In this document: one piece after another, positions 23,909 through 36,707 of the stretch
Numbering within the stretch: position 1 is the stretch's first letter
Layout: each line of letters opens with the position of its first letter
From: Hirudinaria manillensis
Taxonomy: Eukaryota > Annelida > Clitellata > Hirudinida > Hirudinidae
NCBI GenBank assembly: GCA_034509925.1
Contig: CM067535.1
Location: 9,743,201 to 9,807,200, forward strand
Length of the DNA: 64,000 nucleotides
Reading direction: 5' to 3'
Program-made: the position numbers and the translations under genes
The notes under the pieces: model-generated
What the model was told of the DNA's origin: nothing
Databases searched by the model: none
What the model saw: only the letters and a program-made list of their open reading frames with translations

Positions 23909-24973
23909 TGGTAGTGCCCTCTTGGTTGCTATAATGAATATCCTGTTTTAACATCTTATTTTGAAATCTGTGATATCAAGTTAGAAAGCAAGGAGAAGCC
24001 ATTGAAACAGTGATTTCCAGCTGTTAAGGAGTTTTAAATTTGGGGTGAGTCTGATTTGATGTCTACGCCCTGACGCTTCTAGTACAGATTTTCTGTTGTT
24101 TGACTTTTCTTCTGTGTATGCGATTTGAAGATAAGTTCCTTGGACGAGTTGTTTCGAAGCCGATTGTATAATTTCTTCATTGGAGCATTCTTGTCGAATT
24201 CAACATTAGTTTTCGTCATGACTAATTTTCTGACCCGATTCCCTCTAGAGCCAGACGCACTAATTCGTCTTGATTTGATCCTAGAAAAACAAACGGCCTA
24301 ATAGACGTTTGCCGATGCGAAATCAACATTAGCAACTAATGACGCTTAATCTAGCTGTGAGACAAAACGACATGACCGATGACTAAGTTACTTTATGTCG
24401 AATGACCTCATTCGTAGCCTGTCGGCGAAAATGAGGCGGAGTTACGCACACGCTGCCTTATAAAGTAGCCTCCCTTTCACACTTATAACCAAAAATAGCA
24501 ATGGTATGGTTTCTGTATACCAACAACATTGGCCTGAGTTTAAGTGATGTTTATAATCGATTTTTAGAGTGAGCCGCTTGTTCGTAGTATTAATATCTTA
24601 ACGAGACTTGGGCTAACAGTGTTTGAGTGCCTTAAAAGCTACGAAATTACAAACGCGAAAATTTATTAAGACTCGGTAACTCTCTATTGAAAAAATTCGT
24701 CCAAAGGTTAAATCTTATTTGGCCTCGGCATGTAAATACGATTTAACAAATCGGACTATTCTCATCTCGTTTAAAAACTTCGGTTTAATATTGTTCTTTC
24801 CACTTCGAATATTTAGGATATTTTCTTCCGCATTCAACAAGTCTTTAACTTGCTCCTTCAAATTTGAACATCCCAAACTGTTTTCAACGATTATAACATC
24901 TGGAGATGTCTTGGATAAGTTCGTAACAGTGGAAAATCTAATTCAACAGTACCGATCAAATCATCTATTGCTT
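23909..24973. promoter_or_regulatory. Upstream region of the nuclear receptor gene
   Basis: About 1 kb without a recognised coding segment. A TATAAA at 24459-24464 in a comparatively GC-rich patch could be a core promoter about 510 bases before the proposed start codon. The open frame continues upstream of that ATG to 24719, but without an ATG and with no recognisable protein. Confidence 0.35.
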
Positions 24974-27900
24974 ATGGATGTCCAGCCAATTCTATCCCCG
25001 TTCAATCCAGCTCTTAGCTACAGCATCTTGGTAGATGACTTTTTTAACTTGGATGACCAAAGTACTATGACAATTCTCACCGACGATGAAACAGCCGATT
25101 GCGAGGAGTTTAATAATAACAAAATTATCATTGATGATAATAATAATAATAGTAATGGTAATGGAAGAGATAACAACAATAATAATAATAATAATAATAC
25201 CTTGGTGGAAAACGGAAATCCTTCGAATTTTAAGGAGTTGGAAGGCGATATCAAGCATAACTCCGACATGGGGGCAGAAATTATGGAAGACCAGGGTATG
25301 GAGGAAATAATCGATTTCGATCCTCATATTTCTGACGGAAAGGAACTGGCGGAGCTTGAAGCGATTGCTACATCACACGAAGCCAAAGAAGACCTTAGCA
25401 ACTACATATTTGTTAAAAGTCAAGATGGCCTATTGAGCTCACTCTGCTCAACCATAGATCAATCACCCCCTCGCATCAATTCTCCAAAAGACATCAAAGG
25501 GCAGCATCAGACGATTTCCTCCTCCGGAGCAGCGTCTCCCGCACCTTTATCTCCTATGCTTCCACCGTGCAGGGTATGCGGTGAAAAGGCTTCGGGATTT
25601 CATTACGGAGCAAATACCTGCGAAGCATGTAAGGTGGGTCTCCTGAATCTTTCAAAATAACGCGTGATCTCTGTTCTATGATTTTTTTGTACTATTCTTT
25701 AAATTTCATTAACGTTGTTTAAATATAATTTTGTTGCGTATGCTTGGAAATCTAACAATTCTTCTAAAGCAATTTAATACAATTGTTTTGAAGTCACTTA
25801 GTCGAATTAGATCAGAATACATTAATGCATGAGGCGACAACAACATTAGAACTTATCAAATCGACTAGATTGATTGTAATTTTGAAAATTGAATTTTTGC
25901 TCATTGCTCTTCTATTTTTTAATGTTTTGGAGGCCTACTCTTTGATTTAGACGTATTTTGATGAATTATGATCCTAAGACAGGGGTCGGTAAACTCCAGC
26001 TTTTAGGCCAGATACGGCTCAATCGTCATTTCAATTCAGCCTAGCTCATTATACAGTGCGTGTCATAAGGTTGGGACAGGGGCTAAAGTTTTATATTTTG
26101 TCTAGTTTTCTGAAAAACCGTAGCGTGTAATTGCCCAAAGTTTCAATTATTTCATGCCTCTATTGTCACTTAATAAAATTTCAATATGATTGTGAAGCAA
26201 AATTTGAATATGAATGATACTACATGGAAAAATCCCTTTGATGTTGTTTAGAGGCGTTTCAAAGATTAAAGATGGTGTCTCTTCCTGTGCAAGAAATTGC
26301 ATTTTATTGCATCGACCATTACTAGTGGCTACTATAATATTAAATAATTATTTGATTAAATAAAAAAATGCTAGTTAAGCTTATTATAATTGGGTTCTTG
26401 TTGAAATGGAGAAAGAACAAATTAAGGCATTAAATTAGCTAAATAAAGTCGTTTCTGAAATTTCAAGAGGGTTTAAATATTACGGAAATTTTGTCAGACT
26501 ATTTTGAAAGGATCCAGATAGTTATAGAACCAACTAAGTATCAGACCTCGAACACTGGATCATCGTCAGAAGAGACTTATTCGTGAGGCTTGCAAGGGAG
26601 AATGCTCTTCAACTACATTCGGAGAAGCTGATTTTTAAAGTATAGAAAGCGCCAGTAAAAGACATTCTTGACAGGACATCGCAAAAGGATTCGATTGAAT
26701 TGGCTTGAAGAGGTGATGAGTTTGGATGTGAATTGGAGCGTTGCAATTTTTCAGATGAAAATTATTTTAAGTTTGACAGCCCGTATGGGTTCAGATATTA
26801 TTGGCATAATGTCAGAAGTCCCTAAAATCACTCTTGAAAAGAAATTTTGGAGGTCATTGTCGGGCTACCATTTCCCTGTATTTATCTTGCCTAACGCAGC
26901 ATCACATCAACGCCGGTCTTGCCAAGACATCCTTCCATCTTGCTATTGCCATGGCAGTTCAGCATGCCAATTCCCCCCCCCCCCCCCCATATATGTATTA
27001 GTTATCATTAATATCTAGCACTTGGCAAAACACAATCAATAATAATTGAATGACATCACCAAAGTCACTCAATTGAAACAATGGGGCTTCACCAGTGTAC
27101 AGACATACTTGTACACCCTCGCGCACAGCTTTAATAATCAATCGAATTTTATCAGTTGTCTTTAAAATTTAGTCTCAAAGTTACTACTATCAAATGGTAA
27201 TCATTACATCACTAGACGTGGCTCAATCTGATTAAATTGAAGAGAAGGAAATGAAAAAGCACACATTTTCTAATGCTTATTTTTACAATTTCGCGTGGAC
27301 AGGCACAACTAGGCACAACATAAAAATGTAACTGTATTAATTAAATTATTTTATTATATTAATATTAAATTAATGGACTGGATTATTTTAATTTTATTAT
27401 TTTGATGAAAATTTAAATGTTTGTTTTTTTTCTCACGTCCAAGGGACGGCAAAGTTTTCGAAAAAAGCACATTTTTACATGTTACAGTTTATACATTTAT
27501 ATGAAAGTTATATAAAAACACTCGTCTGATCGAGTACTATGTAGTGTCTAAATTTCAAGGCAATCGCTGAAGAACTTTCAGAGAACATTGATTACGTTGC
27601 ATTTTTATTTATTTTTATGATTAAGTTAATAAATATTTTTTCTGAACTTCATTGTTATGCTTGTTTATCATGACACTAAAGCCAATCAAATACAGTAGGT
27701 ACAATAAGGTAGCATTACGATATCATAGGGGTTCTTCAGAAGAAGTCTACAGAGGAAACAGAGTTATCGATGTCTTGCTTCTAACGATTGTGATATCTCG
27801 TCTGGAAAAAGAAACGGTTGCGCGGCTTGCAGGTATCGAAAATGTCTGTCCCTCGGGATGTCAAAAACTGGTTTGCAAAATTTCAGTTTATTTTTTGTAA

Positions 27901-30900
27901 GTTATAAAAAAAAGTATGAAGTTAAAATATAAATTTAAAAAGAATATTGATTCGAAAAAGGGCTTGAATTGAATTCTAAATGTCCACAAAATTACGAGTC
28001 ATATTTTACAGAATCCTTTAAGACAAATAATAGATTGTGTATTAACTAAATTTTAGAACAGTTCAATAGATGGTAAATGTAATAAATAGTTCAACAAGTA
28101 AATGGATTATAATTTATTCGATGACAAATCTTTATAAAAGCTATAAAAACGGGTCGCTACACTCATGCCAAGAAAACGAAAGACATCCAGGAGGTGAAAA
28201 GACTCCAACGGAAACAACAGTTATTAAGAGTAGAGCGGACAGAACTCTCTCAGCCTCTGCCCTCTGCTGACCGATCGGAAGTCATCGACGAAGAAACTGC
28301 TGAGGAGATTCTCGACAAAATCATGAACGTCCACAGGCAACAAACACCTCATACACCAGAATTTTTTGAAAAACTACCTCAGAAGGAACAGGACTATCTG
28401 GTGAGAGATTTCCCTATTCATCTGACATTTCTCTGTGAAAATAAGCATCTTTATTCAGTGGTAGCTATAACATATTTTCAAAAATCTTTATTATTATTAT
28501 ACATAATGGAATTTAGAAAATAGTGCATAAAAAAACTGGACATACTTTTCGTGGAGATTCGTATAATTGACGTTTGCATCGAAGTTTACTTCTTATTACA
28601 AGGAGGATTAGGGTCAACACAATTAGGGTTAGGATCACCTTTCATACGTTCGAAAATGCCAATAAACTGCTGCTGGCCGGTTCACCAAGAAATCTGTGTT
28701 GGGTTTTTGGGATTTCCTTCGGCTTCGTTCCACAATTTACTGATACTGACTCCTGCGATATTTTTATTATCGTGATTTTGTAATTAACAATTTTAGATTA
28801 GAAGAAAATTAAAAGAGGAAATGTTTGGACCATTGAAGCCGATCAGCCAAGACGAGTACAGCAACATCTACCATTGTACAGGCATTGATGTCGACGGGAG
28901 AAAAGCGATGCTCGAACACATGTTGCCATGTATTGAAAGAGCGGTAAAAAGGTTTGTGACTTTTGCCAAAGCTGTGCCAGGGTTCAAGGAATTGCCTTTG
29001 GAGGATCAGATAAAGCTTATCAAAGGTAATGACACGAATAATCCAATGCCAAAAATTCTTACAAGTTTAATTAATTGGGCCTTGCAACTCATCTTTCCAA
29101 AAGCCCAAATGATTATCTATATTTTATTTTAAAACGTTTTGAATGTATCTTAAACTGGTGCCAAGCTCTTCATAAAAATTTATTTACTAATGAAATGGGG
29201 GGAGTGATTCTAACATAATGGCTTTGCATTAGAGAAAGAGATAGAAATAATGTGTTTTCAGATCAGATGCACGTTTAAATGATGGTACAATTATTAAATG
29301 TGGAGGATTGAATGCCACATTTTCATTGCCCTGGCAATGGTTGCAGTTTTTGTTACTTTAATGTACAGTAAAACCTGCGAATCGGGGCACCCGAGAATAG
29401 GGTAAAATCTGACTTAAGGGCCGTTTTTTCTAGGAACTGATTTTACTTTTGTTTAACATTTGAAGCCTGATAAAAGGGACAACCTCCTCATAGGGACACT
29501 ATTTTCATGCATAATCCAGCTGTCCCTATAGGCAACTTTTACTGTAATTAATTTATTTTGAATTTTGTAAACCAAATACTCAGTGTTGAATTAACAAGCT
29601 GCTTCTTTGAAATCAATTTCAATGTTGTTTTGATCAATATGGATGTCACAATGTTGAATGTTCAATAATTAGATTGTGTTTGGGAAACCATCTCAAATTT
29701 TATGACTAATGAATTATGATCAACTTTCAAGACTTATTCTAAGCACTTATAGAGTGGAAACAGTTTCATTGGGGTTTAAGCTTATGAAAGATTTAACAAA
29801 ATACTAATTTGAACTATTGATTTCACAACTTTCTTTTTCTGGCATTATATTGAAATTTTCCCAACTATTTCAATAAATGTTTCACAAGAATTTATGAGAT
29901 TTGTATTTTCTTGTGGTTTTGAACTTTGTTAATAATTCTTAAATTACTCACTTAAACATATTCCATTAGATTACAATATTGAATCATTGTTATAGTTTAT
30001 TGTTTTGATAAAAGTTCCACTTTAAGAGGCAAGGATATCAACAACACAAAGCATGTTGATCTTAATTACCATGACCTTACACTAGGGCCTCTCACTCACT
30101 CTCTCGCCTTGCAGAGCAGTACAAACTCCATTTAGAAGACACTAATGAGTGTCACTCTCAAAACCTCTTTACTTAGTCTTCTTAGGAGCATTGAATAATG
30201 TAATGATCTATTGAATATTAAATCGATGCGATGCCTTGCTTTTATGCGAATGAATTTTTTGATGCATGCAACTTTGCAAAATATTGGACCAGACAATGCA
30301 CGCATGCATCAGGAGGCCTCTTTGCCTGCTGAAGTAGTATTATCTACTGCTAAGATTGTTATTCAATAATATAACTTGAAAAGTTGAGGCTACTAAGAAT
30401 CAATTGGAATATAAAACATATCTCATGACGATTACCTAATATTTAAACCAAATGAAAACATTACACAAAATAGTTATTAATATATAGACAAATATTGTTA
30501 ATAATACCATAGGTTGTTATATGTGAAGGATGTAAATAATATAAAATATTGCCTTCTCTTGTTTAATATATATTTAATTCTTGATCAATAATTTTTCAGT
30601 TAATGTCTCATCAAAATCTAAAGGTTGCTGGTGAAACATATGCTGTCATTGCACGGTTTATTGTAAAATTAGTATTATTATAGTAATATTTTCATAATAC
30701 TTTTAATAAACAAACAACTCGAAATGACAGGAAAGGCAAAAGACCCTTGCAGTCTATTATTTTGATCGTTTAAGATATTAAAATGATTTCAGGCTTTAGA
30801 AAAATTATAATTTTCCATATGATTTTAAATTATTAAGTAAGATGTTATGAAGCATTAATGAAGCCAATTTTTTATTGTGCACAAAGGATAAACAACTGCA

Positions 30901-32006
30901 TTCAAGAGAGATAGAGATCAAACATTGGTTTTTATATTGAAATAGCCAGCATAATCAACACTTACGAAGAAGACAATTCGAGCAGATTAAGTGATTCATC
31001 GAACGTTCTTCACAGGTTCAAGGTTCGAGGCTTGGCTCATATCTTCCTACAGAGCCTTCAATTCTGAGCACCTGCTGTACACTCACTACTGCGGAAGCAC
31101 CGTGCACTTGGAAAACATGTCCAGACTGTATGATGAAAGTTTCCTCCGAGATGTATTCAAGGTTTTTCGTCGAGCCTTTGCTTTCCTCAAGCTGTTGCTT
31201 TCGATCTAGTTGTGGACTCACGCATTCTTAAAAATCATTCTCCAGGGGGTTTTTCATCATGACACGGGCCAAATTTCAATCTCTAATCCTAAAGCGCAGT
31301 GAACTGCAATGTTACCCATTCTTTATTATTACCCTACATGTTAATATTATATGTCCTTTATTATTACCACCCATTCTTTATTTTTGCTGCCATACGTTGC
31401 TACACAAGGCGGAATTTGTCTTTTTAAATATTTTGTCAACGTGAGCACATCATTTGCTGTTTTCAGATGGTTGGAGACATAAAAAAGCTGGATCTCACAG
31501 AAGAGGAAGAATGTATGCTCAAGGCCATTCTGATATTTTTTAGAGGTATGTCATTTCCATTTCATTCCTTTCCAGATTGGTAACTTCATTCACATTTCTA
31601 TCAAATTAAATAAACTTATTCATATTCCTAATAAGAATAATTTACAAAATTTACCTGATTACCTTCTTAATCTCCTGAACCAATACTAAATATTTCCACC
31701 AAAGCTTAGCCTAAACATTAAATATGCACTAATTGTACATTAAATGTGCATTAAACATTAGACAGATCTCTCTTGCAAGATCCAGATTTGGTGGACATCC
31801 ATCAAATGAGACTCATCCAAACTTTGTCCATCATTCATCGCAAAAGAAAACCGAAAGACAGAATATTCTTCGGCAAGGTTTCCTCCGTGTTGACGGAAAT
31901 GAGAACGCTGACGGACGTCCACACCACCCAAGAAAATAAAATACAAGTCGAGTGGGCCACCGACGTGCCAATCCCTCCGCTACTCTACGAATTATTTTAC
32001 GTATGA
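24974..32006 (+). CDS. NR1-like nuclear receptor (ligand-regulated transcription factor), group unresolved
   Basis: Exons: 24974..25633, 27729..27870, 28141..28400, 28797..29025, 31016..31161, 31467..31545, 31780..32006; in phase, 580 aa. The first ATG of the frame is at 24974 (MDVQPILSPF). The A/B region is acidic with an Asn run. The DNA-binding domain (about residues 199-264) has both zinc fingers: CRVCGEKASGFHYGANTCEACK then GFFRRSLQRK, CDISS, CAACRYRKCLSLGMS. The unusual CEACK P-box, AIKTGRY, and a basic DIQEVKRLQRK hinge follow. The ligand-binding domain (about 340-575) includes AKAVPGFKELPLEDQIKLIKG (signature helices 3-5), LTEEEECMLKAILIFFR, and an AF-2 motif PPLLYELF at the end. The AF-2 suggests coactivator-dependent activation. 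It is not EcR, E75, RXR or HNF4; it could be one of the invertebrate NR1 groups. Confidence 0.9.
26052..27000 (+). mobile_element. Decayed Tc1/mariner transposon
   Basis: A TA followed by CAGTGCGTGTCATAAGGTTG at about 26053 looks like a Tc1-type left end. Downstream, frameshifted fragments match Tc1 transposase: a helix-turn-helix-like part near 26410-26540, then GHRKRIRLNWLEEV, IFSDE (first catalytic Asp region), YFKFDSPYGFRYYWH and a region near 26860 with stops. The matching right terminal repeat was not found, so the 3' end is truncated. A 14-base poly-C near 26976 follows. It lies in the first coding intron of the nuclear receptor gene. Confidence 0.7.
27212..27620 (-). mobile_element. 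Non-autonomous Helitron, copy B
   Basis: The minus strand starts TCATAAAAATAAATAAAAAT after an A and ends GAGCCACGTCTAG before a T. It resembles copy A (13210..13576): both contain ATGTTCTCTGAAAG, TTGAAATTT(T/A)GACAC, AACATGTAAAAAT and AATCAGATTGAGCCAC. The terminal hairpin is broken by a short deletion, so this copy looks immobile. It lies in the nuclear receptor intron, ending 108 bases before the second coding exon. Confidence 0.72.
28608..28634 (+). repeat. Degenerate telomere-like motif
   Basis: GATTAGGGTCAACACAATTAGGGTTAGG-type sequence in a nuclear receptor intron; two separated TTAGGG units plus variants. Confidence 0.5.
29364..29546. mobile_element. MITE with TACAGTAAAA termini (Tigger/pogo-like)
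   Basis: TACAGTAAAA at 29364-29373 is mirrored by TTTTACTGTA at 29537-29546, giving 8-bp terminal inverted repeats CAGTAAAA inside a TA duplication. The inner sequence carries the AAGGGACA, TAGGGACA and TGTCCCTA pattern common in mariner-superfamily MITEs. Length about 183 bp, no coding. It lies in the 2 kb intron of the nuclear receptor ligand-binding domain. Confidence 0.7.
29547..31015 (+). other. Rest of the 2 kb nuclear receptor intron
   Basis: AT-rich, no coding conservation or further recognisable element seen. Confidence 0.5.
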
Positions 32007-32507
32007 TGACTCTTCATGCAAAGGAATGCAGTTCGTGACCGTCTTAGGACCTCGTCTTATACATTTAATTTAGCAATACAATTGCGTCACCTCTCTACGA
32101 CAGACCCTTTCTCGAACTTTAGCAAAGAGATTTTGGTCAGGCAAGCGAAATGCACGGTTTCATAGACGATCTGTTACGAAGGATTCTGCAAGTCCCTTTT
32201 GTCTGAAATCAGGTCAAGATTTCGATCCAGATGCATAATTTTTCACTTTGGATATATCATTACGTTGTTGTCTTTAACCTGCACCATATGCAATTGAATG
32301 GAAATGAGAGAAAAAGGAAAAGGTCGGCCCCTTTCCCGAACGCGTCCTCAAAAATGCAGACGGAGCGTCGAGACGTTTGCTCGTTATTTTACCGGCCGAC
32401 GATTCGGATCCGACGTCATAAAAGGCCCGACATTTAAACCGTTGAAATTTATTAAGGCTTAAAAATTATTTATATGTCAGTACTTAGAGTCGATATCGAA
32501 ACATGAA

Positions 32508-32513
32508 AATAAA
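32508..32513 (+). other. Nuclear receptor candidate polyadenylation signal
   Basis: AATAAA about 500 bases after the stop codon, in the spacer to the convergent reeler gene (32007-33057), which otherwise shows nothing recognisable. Confidence 0.5.
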
Positions 32514-33057
32514 GCAGCATTAGATTCTGGTTATCGTCGAACGACTCACGAGGAAACACTTCCACGCGGTCAAAGAACCCGATAAAATTTTAATCCGAGC
32601 GACGTCGAACCTTCGAACGAGTTCAAAGGCGATGAATTCGACACTAGAAAAGATGAATATGAATGGATATTCTTCTCCACTCGAGTGAGGATCACAAGTC
32701 TGATTTGTTTTCATCTTAAAATAAACAAATCAACAAATTACAATTTTGCTCGTGAAATTATAAGCAGTTAAAATAAATGAATCGATTAATTAGTCGAGCG
32801 AACTCAATTTTTATAAAGCAAAGTGATCCCCTAAGCCGACCTCCACGACTTTTAATCATCGATGATCAGCCCTTTCTTACAAATAAATGAAAATACATTA
32901 AAATTTCACACAAAATCATTCAACAATAAAAACATAATTTATAAGGCAACAATAGATGTTGTCATGGGCAAATTTGGATTCTCTGTAAAGCATGCAACCA
33001 AAGTATGAGTAAATATGAGAACATATGAGATGTTTATTAAATCTTGTGTTATGGGAA

Positions 33058-34029
33058 CTACCTCACCAAATGTTTGATAACAAATTTTAGAGAAGAAGGG
33101 TTTGATAGAAGAGATGCAATCTCAAACTCACTGTCAAATTCATGAGTGAATAAAGTATTGTAAAGCACGGTGACTTTGTCCGACCAAAAACTGCTTTCGG
33201 ACTCGACGACAGTTCCGCTAAAAAATTAAATTTCATTTTGTCGCTTCATCCATTTAAACAACATGATGTGAAAATTTCTTTTTTTGATAGAATAATGTTA
33301 CCAGTAATTACTATACAAAAGAGCAAATATTTGCCTGAGGTAGAGAACTGGGTGTTTGGCATTATCAGGGGCTCTCCAAGTAAAGGTAATTTCAGTTTTT
33401 GCTTCAGAAGTCGTATGAGTCAAGGTGTCATCTGGGTGACGACAGGTTATGGTTTTGACTTGGCTGTGCGATGAGGTAAACTTTCCTCGACTCCTTCCAA
33501 GCTCATCTTTAACTTGAAAGATGAGTCCCTTGAATTTATGACCATATAGTTTAACTGTGGAAGAAAACCTTAAGTTCTGATGTAATAAAAGTATGGACTT
33601 AAAAAGTTAATACAGTAAAAGTCAGCTCACAAATAATTTGCACATTAGATTTAAGATATTTGTAATCACAATTCCCAACTTTAAGCTTAAAAAAGCAAAG
33701 GCAAATGACGAGGCATTAACACATTAACACTTTCTTATGCTTGAACTTACTGCTCTAATAATCACTAAAACAAAATGGCGTAAAGGTAACTACAAAAAAC
33801 ATTTCCTACATTGTATCTCGCGACCAGGACTAAACAAATAATTCCCTTGTAGAGTTTCGATCGTGTACGGATTTGGAAACTGCTTTGGATCCTTTGGAAG
33901 AACTCCGTAATGCTGGGGTTCGAGATCGTAACATGCTCCATGAGGGGCACCGGTACCATAACAATTAACTTCTACGGTGAACAGCACCAACAGCACAGCT
34001 TCAAAAAGTATCTCCAGCATCATTCCCAT
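33058..34029 (-). CDS. Small secreted reeler-domain protein (defense protein-like)
   Basis: Coding order: 33810..34029, 33335..33554, 33058..33217; 199 aa, in phase. The start MGMMLEILFEAVLLVLFTVEVNC gives a hydrophobic signal peptide. The mature part begins CYGTGAPHGACYDLEPQHYG, the typical reeler opening, followed by NPYTI, FKLYGHKFKGLIFQVKD, ITCRHPDDTLTHT, FTWRAP and ESSFWSDKV, covering the whole reeler fold with nothing after it. Single-reeler proteins of this size in arthropods include Hdd11/l(2)34Fc-type defense proteins; an immune role here is inference only. The second intron needs a GC donor (CAG|GCAAAT at 33334). The start could be one of the nearby in-frame ATGs. Confidence 0.85.
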
Positions 34030-35167
34030 TAGCAGAACAGAAATCAAAGATATGTACCTCCTCGCTCACGTCACACTGAATCCAAGAAATCTCAGTACAC
34101 TTTCCCCCAGATATACGTGGCACGAGTTTAGGAGACATTTAATAAACATTTTAGGCCGAGTCCACGCAATTTCAGTAGAAATGTGTTTAACTTAACCTCT
34201 TAACCTCTTAACCAAGGAGAAATTTAATTCTATTGATCAAATATTAACAAAAGTAGTTATGACCGGAATGAAAGAAATCCTTTACTTATGCTTATTTTAG
34301 TCGGAAATAATAAATTCTATATAATAAATTTTGCTTAGTGTTTTTGTTAATTAATAAATATTAGTATGTTGAAAGTCTAGCCTTCTTATGTACGCCTAAA
34401 AAAACCACTACACTCCGTGAGTTATCTCGAATTGTTGTCGTAAAGCCATTATGCTTCGATAATTTCTATGATGGGACCATAAGATGAACTTCATAATTGA
34501 CTTGTTGGTGATGCCCATCCTCTCCAAAAGGAAAGAATTAATCGTTAAAGTTATCCTAACTAATGAGACCTTTTAATTTATATTTTGCATATACAAATGA
34601 AAATGTTTTTATATTTCAAAAGTTGTTAATTTATCTGTAGGGACTTTTTAAACATCTGTAAATCCAATACAGGTGTGCAATATTCACGTGACTAAACACC
34701 TTTGTGGTAAACGCACCTCGATAGGTAATATTAGAAAAATGGCCAAAATGTAATGCGTTGAAGATATTTAAAAAGAGTGCAGCTCAAAAATTTGTTTTCG
34801 GGATAGTGAAAAAGTTTATCCAGATTTCATGACTGTTGATAGACTTTGAATGTCAAATGTAACGATCTGAGTAAGTACATTTACCGTAATCTATTTCAAA
34901 TGATTTTCAATGAGTACTTTTCATCCAAACTCAAAATAAGGCAGTGCTTTTTATAGAGCATTTAAAGCAATTTTATTGAACATACCATATAAATAGGCGT
35001 GAAATAACTCAAAGTAACCTTAAAATTTTGCTTGAGATTCTATTAATGTTTCAAGTGCAGTGAAACTGCCATTCTGTAAAAGCAATAAAATGATGGAGGT
35101 AGTAAAAATTCGTCCAATTCTGCCACTAACCTTCTGCTTTAGGATTTTCATTAAACATCAATTTCCA
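34030..35167. promoter_or_regulatory. Divergent spacer between reeler gene and TMEM200-like gene
   Basis: 1.1 kb between divergent start codons. AT-rich, no recognised coding or repeat. The presumed promoters cannot be placed. A 5' untranslated exon of the plus-strand gene may end near an acceptor at about 35143. Confidence 0.4.
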
Positions 35168-36707
35168 ATGAATCAAAGTGCAAAACCTCCTGCTCTATCT
35201 CTTGATAGGGCAGCAAGTCTAGAAAGGTTGGCCAGGGCCAGACTTTTTGCTTACAATCAAAAGAGAACTATGCCACCAAGGTAAAACCATATCCATTGTA
35301 TTCAATTTATATAAATGAGCACATTAACTGTCATCTCTTTAGTTCATTCATATATAGAAGATATTTAGAAGTTTGACAGTTATGTCTATGAAATAAATGC
35401 ATAAGAATTAAAATATTCATTTATATTATTTTATACTCAAATTACTTTCAATGCTTTACATAAGTACATGTTGCATGTGTTCTACACTACAAACTATATA
35501 TGGACATTATTATATACGATGATTGATTATTAATAGGATATTAAAATGTATCCATTTCTATTGGCAAGAAATGTCAGTTTACTTAGAAATGATGTTGCTT
35601 TGATAAATCACTCAAATGTTTTTGACAAATTAATTATTAATTTCTAAACGCTTTTCAGAATAAATCCAGTGGGAATATTGCTACTTATTCTCACTGCTGG
35701 ACTCATCTTTATCGGCCTCACCATCACTATTGTTGCAAATTGGCCTGGTTTGGCTTCAGTAGGCGAAAACCGCTTGAAGATTGCGGGACCTGTTATTCTG
35801 TGTCTGGGGTTCTTGGCCTGTGTGGCAACGGCTATTTTTATGTGCCTCTGGGTTTCAAAACAAAATAAATCCTGGGAGAGAGACATGACTGAGAAAGCTC
35901 ACAAGTTCATGTAAGTTAAAAACTCACTCAATCAGTCACTCAATTTAACCTCGGATGACATTGCAAAAATTCTTAATTTCAAACATCATTTCTTCATCAC
36001 GTAACGTCTATTTTTAATGTTCTAGAAATTCTTCACAAAGTCAAGAGCCTTTGGTCGATGACTATAGCCTGTATCCGAATAACCATCTAAATGACAGAAA
36101 ACCTGGAGAGCTCGGACTGGTGTCAAACAACCAAATAGCTGACAGTCAAAACAAGCCCGGCCACAGAAAATTATCCGGTCCGACTGGTTTAGACAGTTTT
36201 GAGTCATCCAAATTCCAAAATGACGGTATTCCAAATCCAGTAAGAATCCAAAAGAAACATCATACAAGTTCCAATAAAGCCAATAATTCAAAGGGTTCTT
36301 CAAATCAGTCCTTTTCTGCTGGGGAGGGAGACATGAGCATACCTGGAGTTTCCTTTGGCAGTCCTAGAGGCTCGATCCAACCTACAAATGGATTTGGAAA
36401 ACGATCTCCTGATGAAATATCACAGATTTATTCGAACAACAATGAAATCGAGCGCTATAAAAGGATAATTCAGACCACAACAACCACAAAAACCATCGTT
36501 GGCTATGAAAACAATCAGAAACATCGCGACAAGATTGAAGACCCTATAAGATATGCTCTTGATAGAGGCAGAAGTCATGACCAACTTAATCAAGGTTTGC
36601 GAGTTCTCGTCAAAGCCCAGCCCACCACGGCCGTTCGTATAACCCCTTCCTCCACACCACCATCAGGTGGTCATCCGATCCGGATATCCATGGACACTGA
36701 AATATGA
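35168..36707 (+). CDS. Two-pass membrane protein, TMEM200-like
   Basis: Exons: 35168..35280, 35659..35910, 36026..36707; in phase, 348 aa. The basic N-terminus (LERLARARLFAYNQKR) is followed by a first membrane helix, INPVGILLLILTAGLIFIG, at about residues 39-65, a short loop with NWPGL, and a second helix, GPVILCLGFLACVATAIF, at about 78-102. A long Ser/Asn-rich, probably cytoplasmic tail of about 240 residues carries a TTTTTK run. The order basic stretch, helix, WP loop, R(L/M)K-GP helix, charged stretch resembles vertebrate TMEM200A-C, whose function is poorly known. The similarity is modest. The start is the first ATG in the exon; more upstream residues are possible. Confidence 0.7.

Noticed and set aside
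24719..24973. Upstream extension of the nuclear receptor frame as coding
   Set aside because: Open but without an ATG before 24974, and the translation is hydrophobic and unlike receptor A/B regions; treated as 5' UTR or intron.
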